This document shows positions 44,889 through 50,826 of a DNA stretch of 64,000 nt, in pieces. The stretch is taken from contig JAGIAI010000033.1 in NCBI GenBank assembly GCA_017744935.1, positions 21,790 through 85,789 on the forward strand. Reading direction: 5' to 3'. The notes under the pieces are model-generated. The model made no database searches, was not told the DNA's origin, and was given only the letters and a program-made list of their open reading frames with translations. Source of the stretch: Variovorax sp. GTDB lineage: Bacteria > Pseudomonadota > Gammaproteobacteria > Burkholderiales > Burkholderiaceae_C. The position numbers were made by a program, and so were the translations under genes. Position 1 is the first letter of the stretch. Every line of letters starts with the position of its first letter.

Positions 44889-45620
44889 ATGGCTCTCGCG
44901 ACCCCTGATTCATTGACCCTCGACGTAAAGCGCATCGCCGCGATCTCGCTCGATCTGGACGACACCCTCTGGCCGATCTGGCCCACCATCGAGCGCGCCG
45001 AGCGTGTCCTGCATGCATGGCTGATGCGCGAGGCACCGAAGACCGCAAGCCTGCTGGTCACGCCCGGCGTGCTGCGCGAATTGCGCGAAGCCACCGAGAA
45101 GGAACGCTCCGATCTCGCGCACGACCTGAGCGCGCTGCGCCGCGAATCGATCCGAGCCGCACTGAAGCGCGCGGGCGAAGATCCGGCGCTTGCCGACCCT
45201 GCCTTCGACATTTTTTTCGCGGAGCGCCAGCGCGTGGAGCTCTACGACGATGTGCTCCCTGCGCTCAAGTGGCTCAGCGAGCGCTATCCGCTCGTCGCGA
45301 TTTCCAATGGCAATGCTGATGTCAATCGCACGGGCGTCGGGCGCTGGTTCCGCACCGCCTTCAACGCGCGCGAATTCGGCAGCGGCAAGCCGCATGCGCC
45401 GATCTTCCGGGCGGCGGCGGCATCCGTCGGGCTTCTGCCCAAGGATGTTCTCCATGTCGGCGACGACGCGGCGCTCGATGTAGTCGGTGCGCTAGGCGCC
45501 GGCATGCAGGCTGCATGGCTGGTCCGCGACGAGCGCCCGTGGGAACACGATGCGCGCCCGCAACTCATCGTGCCCAATCTGCACGCGCTCTGCGTGGCGC
45601 TGGAAGCAGGCGGCGCCTGA
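44889..45620 (+). CDS. HAD-superfamily hydrolase
   Basis: A 243-residue phosphatase-like protein. HAD motif I is S-L-D-L-D-D-T-L-W (nucleophile Asp), motif II A-I-S-N-G-N, motif III Lys in G-S-G-K-P-H-A-P-I-F, and motif IV H-V-G-D-D-A-A-L-D. The helical cap between motifs I and II (about residues 20-110) fits subfamily IA (haloacid dehalogenase/phosphoglycolate phosphatase-like). The substrate is unknown. The start ATG at 44889 shortens a long upstream frame that runs antisense to hemH. Confidence 0.88.
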   Translation: MALATPDSLTLDVKRIAAISLDLDDTLWPIWPTIERAERVLHAWLMREAPKTASLLVTPGVLRELREATEKERSDLAHDLSALRRESIRAALKRAGEDPALADPAFDIFFAERQRVELYDDVLPALKWLSERYPLVAISNGNADVNRTGVGRWFRTAFNAREFGSGKPHAPIFRAAAASVGLLPKDVLHVGDDAALDVVGALGAGMQAAWLVRDERPWEHDARPQLIVPNLHALCVALEAGGA

Positions 45621-45623
45621 TCG

Positions 45624-46166
45624 TCATCGAGAGCCGATGGCCGCGGCGATGCTGTCGTTCATCGTCGAGAGGATGTTGAGGCTCCTGACCATCCCCGCGG
45701 AATTGCTCGACGCGTTGATGATCGTCTGATTCACGATGGTCTGGTTGTTCAGCGAGTTCTGGATCACGGTGCCGTAGTTCGAACCGCCGCCCTGCGACTG
45801 GACGGTGTTGCCTGGCCCGTTCTGGACGAGGTTCAGGCTCGCGAGCTGCTTGTCGAGCTGCGCTGCCTGGACCGGCGTCAGGTCGGAGATGCGGCCGAAG
45901 TCGAGCGTCGTCTGCGTCACGAGGTCGCCGTTGATGTAGACCGCGCGCGTGATGCCAAAGCTCACCATCAGCCCGGTGCCCGCCGGATCGAAGCCGCCGC
46001 GCATCCCATCGAGGTCATGGTTGCTCGCCGCGATCCAGACTTCTTCCGTTCGTTGCGGCTGCTCGGATTCCGGGTCGTCCGCTCGCGCCGGCGACAGCAC
46101 GCTCCCCACCATCAGCGCATAAAGCCCGATGACGAGATGGACAAAGGGGAAGCGGCGGGCGGCCAT
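45624..46166 (-). CDS. Secreted Fap-cluster protein with double-glycine motif, 180 residues
   Basis: The signal peptide is about residues 1-29. The double-glycine leader-like motif L-D-G-M-R-G-G has its GG at residues 57-58. A middle segment (G-L-M-V-S-F-G-I-T-R-A-V-Y-I-N-G-D) comes next, then an Asn/Gln-rich tail with V-I-Q-N-S-L-N-N-Q-T-I-V-N-Q-T-I-I-N, which resembles the C-terminal motif of the two other small or structural proteins of the cluster. Its start overlaps the C39 peptidase stop by one base (TGATG). By position and character it may be a FapE- or FapA-like minor component, but I cannot assign it to a named family. Confidence 0.7.
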   Translation of the reverse strand: MAARRFPFVHLVIGLYALMVGSVLSPARADDPESEQPQRTEEVWIAASNHDLDGMRGGFDPAGTGLMVSFGITRAVYINGDLVTQTTLDFGRISDLTPVQAAQLDKQLASLNLVQNGPGNTVQSQGGGSNYGTVIQNSLNNQTIVNQTIINASSNSAGMVRSLNILSTMNDSIAAAIGSR

Positions 46167-46858
46167 CAGAAGTCTCCCGGTCCCAGCTTGGGCAGCGTGA
46201 GCATGTCCATGCCCTCGCGCGAGATGCCCTGGGCAAGCGGACTATGCGGCGCGACGCGCCAGTCGGCGGCGACGTTGAAGCGTGCGATATCCATCCGGTT
46301 GTGGATCACGAAGAGCAGGCCGTTCTGCCATTTTTCGTCGAAGTCCTTGCGCGACATGGCGCGCGTGCCCTGCGCCGGATCGCCGATGAGTACGCGGCCC
46401 GGCTGCAGGCCCTTCACCACGACAAAGTGGTGATAGCCGTCGGAATTGATCAGCACGATGGCCGGTAGGCGCGCCTGCGCGAGCTTTTCGAGCGGTTGCT
46501 CGAAGCCGTCGGCCTCGAAGCCCAGCGTCTTCAGGTAGCGCTTCATGTCGAGCAGCGAGAAGCCTTCCTGCTGGATCTTGGCCTGATCGCCGTTCTCGTA
46601 CATCCAGACGAACACCTGCTGCTCGGTGACCGGGTAGTTGAAGTGGTGCGTGAGCAGCGTGGCGACCGCGGCCGAGCCGCAACTGAAGTCGTACTTCTGG
46701 ATGAGCGTGCGTGCCTGGCGTTGTTTCTTCAGGCTCGTCACGGGTATGTTGAAGTCGCCCATACCCATGGATGGCATATAGGCCCGCTCCTTTTCTTCCT
46801 GGGCGGGCGCTGCAGTGGCCACGGCCAGCAGTGCGAGGGAGAGCAGCATGCCGCGCAT
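46166..46858 (-). CDS. Periplasmic C39-family peptidase, FapD-like
   Basis: A 230-residue protein with a signal peptide (MRGMLLSLALLAVATAAPAQ). The C39 papain-like active site is visible: Gln54 (oxyanion), Cys60 in D-F-S-C-G-S-A-A, His144 in G-Y-H-H-F-V-V and Asp160 in L-I-G-D-P-A. There is no ABC transporter or membrane domain, unlike bacteriocin exporters but like Pseudomonas FapD. C39 enzymes classically cut after double glycine, and both flanking genes encode proteins with an L-x-x-(M/Y)-R-G-G motif. It lies 10 bases after the 123-residue protein gene and overlaps the 180-residue protein gene. Confidence 0.88.
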   Translation of the reverse strand: MRGMLLSLALLAVATAAPAQEEKERAYMPSMGMGDFNIPVTSLKKQRQARTLIQKYDFSCGSAAVATLLTHHFNYPVTEQQVFVWMYENGDQAKIQQEGFSLLDMKRYLKTLGFEADGFEQPLEKLAQARLPAIVLINSDGYHHFVVVKGLQPGRVLIGDPAQGTRAMSRKDFDEKWQNGLLFVIHNRMDIARFNVAADWRVAPHSPLAQGISREGMDMLTLPKLGPGDF

Positions 46859-46868
46859 GTCAGTCTCC

Positions 46869-47240
46869 TCAGTTCATCTGCACGTGGACGATCACTGCGT
46901 TCTGGATCAGTACGTTCGCGCCAGAGTTCTGGATCACGACCGGCAGCCCGCTCATGTTGGCGAACGAGCCCGAACTGATGGTGTTGTCCCCTGTGTCGAC
47001 ATTGCGGGCCGAATTCCCGGTCGTCGTGCCGTTCAGGGTCATGTCGTTGCGGACCACTTCGGCTCCGCCCCGATAGCTTGCCAGCTTGTCCGAATCGACC
47101 GGCATGGCGACGAACGCCACGGCCTCATCGGTTTTCGCCGTCGTTTCGCTGCCTGGCGGGGCACTTTGCGCCGCGGCCGCAACAGGCAACAGCATCCCCA
47201 GGGCCATGCATGCGGTCCCTAGGAGCGTGGTGGATTTCAT
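46869..47240 (-). CDS. Secreted Fap-cluster protein with double-glycine motif, 123 residues
   Basis: The signal peptide is about residues 1-25 (ending A-A-A-A-Q). The double-glycine leader-like motif K-L-A-S-Y-R-G-G has its GG at residues 58-59, nearly the same position as in the 180-residue neighbour. A 64-residue tail follows, rich in Asn/Thr/Gly (M-T-L-N-G-T-T-T-G-N-S-A-R-N) and ending V-V-I-Q-N-S-G-A-N-V-L-I-Q-N-A-V-I-V-H. That ending is similar to the C-terminus of the glycine-rich protein encoded upstream. It could be a nucleator or minor fibre subunit. No named family recognised. Confidence 0.72.
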   Translation of the reverse strand: MKSTTLLGTACMALGMLLPVAAAAQSAPPGSETTAKTDEAVAFVAMPVDSDKLASYRGGAEVVRNDMTLNGTTTGNSARNVDTGDNTISSGSFANMSGLPVVIQNSGANVLIQNAVIVHVQMN

Positions 47241-47288
47241 GGCGTCTCCCTATGACCTGCCGTGAAAGAGGAGCCGGCGGGCGCCGCA

Positions 47289-47309
47289 CAGCCTGACTGC
47301 ATCAGGCTG
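47289..47309 (-). repeat. Hairpin between glycine-rich gene and small-protein gene
   Basis: A perfect 8-base stem CAGCCTGA / TCAGGCTG with a 5-base loop lies in the 97-base gap after the glycine-rich gene. No T tract follows on the minus strand, so it is more likely an mRNA-stabilising or partial attenuation element than a full terminator. It would favour excess of the upstream structural product. Confidence 0.55.
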
Positions 47310-47337
47310 CACGACACTCACCGGGCTTCGCTATCGA

Positions 47338-48831
47338 TCAGTGAACGGTCAGGTTAGCTTGGACGGTCACAGCCTGCTGAACCAGCGACGACAAGCCGCT
47401 GTTCTGGTTCATGATCACCACGCCAGCGGCCGATTGAGCGGCGTTGCCCATCGTGTTGGACATGTTGAACGTGCCGGCATTCACGGTCACGGTACCACCT
47501 GCGCCACCCGTGCCACCGTTGCCGGTGCCGCCGGTGCCGCCATTGGCCGTCTGGGTTCCGCCGCTGCCCGCGCCGCCTGCGCCGCCCGTGCCGCTGCCAC
47601 CGCTTCCGCCCGATCCAGCGGTGTTGTTCCCGTTGCTGTCGCTGCCGGCCGTGTTGCCTGCATTCGTGCTCGAGCCGCCTGCACCGCCGGTGCCTGCGCC
47701 GCCCGTGCGGGTTCCGCCGGAAGTGCTGGTTGCAGCACCGCCGCCACCGCCTGAGCCGCCGGCTCCGCCAGCGCCCGTCGCGCCGCTCGCCCCGCCCGCA
47801 CCAGCCGTGCTGGTACCGGTGCCCGCGCCGCCTGCGCCGCTCGCGCCGCCTGCGCCTGCCGTGCTGGTGCCGGAGCCTGCACCGCCCGCACCGCTCGCGC
47901 CGCCTGCGCCTGCCGCGCCGCTGGCACCGGCTGCGCCGCCTGCACCACCCGCACCGCCGGCACCGCTCAGGCCGCCGTCGCCGCCGTTACCGCCATCGCC
48001 ACCGATGGTCCGGCCGGAACTGCCACCGCCGCCGCCACCGCCGCTGCGACCGCCGAGACCGGCTGCCAGGCTGCCGCTGCTTCCACCGCGGCCGCTGTCG
48101 CCGCCACCAGCCGCTGCCAGGCTGCCGCTGCTTCCGCCGCGGCCGCTATCGCCGCTCGAGCCGCCGCGTCCGCCGTCACCACCACTGGAGGAGGCCCGTC
48201 CGCTTTCGCTCGAGCCGTTGGCGCCGCCGCCCGTGCCGCGTCCGCCGTTGCCTGCATCACCGGAGTCGCCATTCGACATCGCGCCGCGGGTGATGGCGCC
48301 GTTGGAGGCGCTTCCGCCCATTGCGCCGACTGCACCGTTGCCCACTGCGCCATTGCCGCCAGTACCCGTGCCACGTGCATCGCCGCCCTGGCCGGTGCCA
48401 CCGTGTCCGCCCCAACCCGTGCCGCCATTGGCCGAGCCGGAGTTCGCAGCGGTATTGCCGATACCGTAGATCCTGTTGTGCGACACGGAGCCCTCGAGCT
48501 TGCTGATGGCCGTGACCTTCGTGTTCGAGAACGCATCCGTGAAGTTGTTATTGCTCGAGCCGTTGTTTAGGGCGGCGGAGCGTGCAGCATCGGCATTGGC
48601 TTCACCAGTGTCGTTGTGGCTGTCCGTGCGATTGTTCGAACTCGTGTTCGTACGCGAATTGTTGCTGCTGTTCGAACGCGAGTTATTGCTGCTGTCCGTA
48701 CTCGTGTTCGTGCTGGTGTTGGCCCCAGTCGTCGATGTCTGACGCGAACTCTGATCGGTGTCGCTCGCAAACACAGCGCCACTGAACCCGAAGGCAAGAG
48801 CTATGGCCGAAGCCAAGAGTGTCTTTTTCAT
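47338..48831 (-). CDS. Secreted glycine-rich protein, candidate fibre/matrix subunit
   Basis: A 497-residue protein in four parts. Residues 1-22 are a signal peptide (M-K-K-T-L-L-A-S-A-I-A-L-A-F-G-F). Residues 23-95 are a Ser/Asn/Thr-rich disordered segment with N-N-S-R-type repeats. Residues about 96-134 are a conserved-looking block (N-F-T-D-A-F-S-N-T-K-V ... I-Y-G-I-G-N). Residues about 135-445 are a very low-complexity Gly/Ala/Ser/Thr region with G-G-A and S-G-A-G-G-A units and repeated G-D-S-G-R-G-G-S-S-G-S-L-A-A. The C-terminal domain (446-497) has G-V-V-I-M-N-Q-N-S-G and V-Q-Q-A-V-T-V-Q. No Cys is present. It replaces FapB/FapC in an otherwise Fap-like cluster and sits behind its own -24/-12 promoter. 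Function as a fibre is inferred. Confidence 0.75.
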   Translation of the reverse strand: MKKTLLASAIALAFGFSGAVFASDTDQSSRQTSTTGANTSTNTSTDSSNNSRSNSSNNSRTNTSSNNRTDSHNDTGEANADAARSAALNNGSSNNNFTDAFSNTKVTAISKLEGSVSHNRIYGIGNTAANSGSANGGTGWGGHGGTGQGGDARGTGTGGNGAVGNGAVGAMGGSASNGAITRGAMSNGDSGDAGNGGRGTGGGANGSSESGRASSSGGDGGRGGSSGDSGRGGSSGSLAAAGGGDSGRGGSSGSLAAGLGGRSGGGGGGGSSGRTIGGDGGNGGDGGLSGAGGAGGAGGAAGASGAAGAGGASGAGGAGSGTSTAGAGGASGAGGAGTGTSTAGAGGASGATGAGGAGGSGGGGGAATSTSGGTRTGGAGTGGAGGSSTNAGNTAGSDSNGNNTAGSGGSGGSGTGGAGGAGSGGTQTANGGTGGTGNGGTGGAGGTVTVNAGTFNMSNTMGNAAQSAAGVVIMNQNSGLSSLVQQAVTVQANLTVH

Positions 48832-48896
48832 GAACCCTCCAGTAAAAAGTTAAACAGGCATGGATTGACGTGCGTCGCCGCAAATCGATGGCCGCA

Positions 48897-48913
48897 GTGC
48901 AACTTCAATGCCA
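48897..48913 (-). promoter_or_regulatory. Sigma-54 (-24/-12) promoter of the glycine-rich gene
   Basis: Read on the minus strand the site is TGGCATTGAAGTTGCAC. TGGCA and TTGCA match the -24 and -12 boxes with exact spacing; the only departures are T-T for C-G after TGGCA. Transcription should start near 48886, about 55 bases before the ATG. A GAFTGA-containing activator is encoded in the same cluster. Confidence 0.75.
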
Positions 48914-48955
48914 GCAAATTACGGCTTGTTTCCGCGGGACCTTTCTTCATTGGGA

Positions 48956-48979
48956 GCGAATCGAAGATGACGGATTCGC
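48956..48979. promoter_or_regulatory. Inverted repeat, candidate activator site
   Basis: GCGAATC and GATTCGC form perfect 7-base arms with a 10-base spacer, 43 bases upstream of the -24 box. The half-site GGATTCG recurs three more times further upstream in the same intergenic region, as expected for a multi-site enhancer of the VpsR-like activator. Confidence 0.5.
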
Positions 48980-49412
48980 GACAAAGCAACGGGCCTCGCG
49001 CAACCGTTGGGAGAGCATTTTTCAAGTGCTGACTGTCACATCCGCTTGACGATGAACCATACGGGATTCGTGGTTCTTTCACTCGCAACGCCAGTGCGCG
49101 CATTGACTTGAGCCGCGATGCGTGCGGATTCGCGTTCTGTCTCATCCGTGGTACGGGGGCAGCAGTCGCTCCTGGAGTCCTCCCGCATCCCCGCACCGAG
49201 GCAGCGACATCGAGTTTGACTCGTGAACTGCCGCGTTCGCCGGGCGGATTCGCAACGGAACTGCCACATCCTTGAGACAGCATCCGGGAGACGATCGGGC
49301 GCTTACTTTTGTTTGCAACTTCTGGCTTTGCGGAGTTCGGGCATTCCGCTTACCCTGCCCGCAGCACGCTTGGCGCACGCCCGGCGCAAGAAGCAGGAAG
49401 AGAGGGACATCG

Positions 49413-50810
49413 ATGGAGACTTACCGCTCGTACGGAGCGCTCTTGTTGCTTGCCTGTTCCTCGATGGCATGGTCCGATGCCACGGCTCAGTCGCAAGGAT
49501 CCGAGGGCTCTTCCACTTCCTCCAGCGCCGCCAAGCCCAAGCCGGCGCCAGCGCGAACCACCAGCACTACCAATCCCAACAGGCGCGTCGAGGCCCTCCA
49601 GAAGCAGGTGACTGAGCAGGGGCAGCAGATCGAGGCGCTGCGCCGCCAGGCCACCGAGCAGGAAACGCGCTACCGCGAGCTGCAGGATCGCCTGTCCTCC
49701 CAGGAAGCAAAGAGCGCCGCCCCCGCGAGACCGGTCCCGATGCCCGCGCCGGGCTCGAAGATCGCCGAGGTGCCTGCCGGTGGCGCGGCCGATGCCTCCG
49801 ACACCTCGACGCGCGCCGTGCGCGTGGGTGTGGCACCAAGCGAGGAGGTCCAGGCACCGCCGGTGGCCCAGCTCTTCGATGAGCCCAGCATCCTGACGCC
49901 GCAGGGCCACTTCGTCCTGGAGCCTTCGCTGCAATATGGCTATTCGTCGAACAACCGCGTCGCGCTCGTCGGCTACACGGTGATCCCGGCGATCTTGATC
50001 GGCCTCATCGACGTGCGCGAGTTCAAGCGCAACACCTTCATTGGCGCACTGACCGGCCGTTGGGGCGCAACGAACCGCATGGAACTGGAGCTGAAGCTGC
50101 CTTACGTCGCGCGTTCGGATTCGACCATCAGCCGCGAGATCTTCACCGGCTCCGCGAACGACAACGTATTCAATACGCACGGCAACGGCATGGGCGACAT
50201 CGAAGCGGCGATCCGCTACCAGATCGCCGACGGCCGGGACAACAACAAGCCCTATGTGGTTGGCGGGCTGCGCTTCAAGGCGCGCAACGGCACGGACCCG
50301 TTCGAAGTGCCGGTCGACTGCGTGACGCGATGCATCGGCAACACGACCGGGACCGGGTTGCCGCTGGAGCTGCCGACGGGCTCGGGCTTCTATTCGCTGC
50401 AGCCGAGCCTGACCTTCCTGCTGCCGTCCGATCCCGCCGTGTTCTTCGGCGGCATCAGCTACACCTACAACTTCCAGCGCAACGACGTCAGCCGGACGGT
50501 GCTGAACGGGGAGAAGGAGTTCCTCGGCGACGTTAAGGCCGGCGATGTGTGGGGCATCAACTTCGGCATGGGCCTGGCGCTCAACGAGCGCTCGTCGTTC
50601 AGCCTGGGCATGGAGCTGTATTCCGTTGCGCCGACGAAGCAGAATGGCCAGACAGTCATCGGCTCGGTGCGCACCCAGCTTGCATCGCTGTTGCTGGGCT
50701 ATTCGTATCGCTACAGCGCCAAGTCCGTGATGAACGTCAGCGTGGGCGCTGGACTGACGCGCGACACACCCGACCTCCAACTGACAGTCAGGTTCCCGAT
50801 GTCCTTCTGA
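49413..50810 (+). CDS. FapF-like outer-membrane beta-barrel transporter
   Basis: A 465-residue exported protein. The signal peptide is about residues 1-26. A Ser/Pro/Thr-rich stretch leads to a coiled coil at about residues 57-100 (R-R-V-E-A-L-Q-K-Q-V, heptads of L/V/I), then a Pro/Ala linker. From about residue 150 a beta-barrel region begins with L-F-D-E-P-S-I-L-T-P-Q-G-H-F-V-L-E-P-S-L and continues with alternating strands to the C-terminal aromatic L-T-V-R-F-P-M-S-F. This order (coiled coil, plug linker, barrel) is that of FapF, the gated porin that secretes Fap amyloid subunits in Pseudomonas. The ATG at 49413 follows GAGAGGGAC. It is divergent from the glycine-rich and C39 genes. Confidence 0.85.
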   Translation: METYRSYGALLLLACSSMAWSDATAQSQGSEGSSTSSSAAKPKPAPARTTSTTNPNRRVEALQKQVTEQGQQIEALRRQATEQETRYRELQDRLSSQEAKSAAPARPVPMPAPGSKIAEVPAGGAADASDTSTRAVRVGVAPSEEVQAPPVAQLFDEPSILTPQGHFVLEPSLQYGYSSNNRVALVGYTVIPAILIGLIDVREFKRNTFIGALTGRWGATNRMELELKLPYVARSDSTISREIFTGSANDNVFNTHGNGMGDIEAAIRYQIADGRDNNKPYVVGGLRFKARNGTDPFEVPVDCVTRCIGNTTGTGLPLELPTGSGFYSLQPSLTFLLPSDPAVFFGGISYTYNFQRNDVSRTVLNGEKEFLGDVKAGDVWGINFGMGLALNERSSFSLGMELYSVAPTKQNGQTVIGSVRTQLASLLLGYSYRYSAKSVMNVSVGAGLTRDTPDLQLTVRFPMSF

Positions 50811-50826
50811 GTGGGGGCGTATCGGC

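Larger units (their letters stand above)
48832..49412. other. Divergent control region of the Fap-like cluster
   Basis: 581 bases without a gene between the divergent glycine-rich and FapF-like genes. It holds the sigma-54 promoter at 48897-48913 (minus), an inverted repeat GCGAATC-N10-GATTCGC (48956-48979), and further copies of GGATTCG at 49064, 49126 and 49246. A poor -24/-12-like stretch (TGGCGCACGCCCGGC) ends 27 bases before the FapF-like start. No clear sigma-70 promoter was found. Confidence 0.6.

Noticed and set aside
46869..47240. Bacteriocin or microcin precursor
   Set aside because: Despite the GG motif the product has a Sec signal peptide, and no ABC exporter or immunity gene is present; the neighbours fit a Fap-like system better.
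47444..48469. 341-residue Pro-rich plus-strand frame opposite the glycine-rich gene
   Set aside because: Proline runs are the direct complement of glycine codons; it has no signal peptide or conserved part, whereas the minus strand has a signal peptide, promoter and C-terminal domain.
47338..48831. Idea that the glycine-rich protein is a PE_PGRS or collagen-like protein
   Set aside because: There is no PE domain and no regular G-X-Y triplet with Pro; the low complexity alone causes the resemblance.
49371..49385. Second -24/-12 promoter before the FapF-like gene (TGGCGCACGCCCGGC)
   Set aside because: Only the GG and GC positions fit, the -12 box is poor, and the start site would fall almost on the ribosome-binding site.
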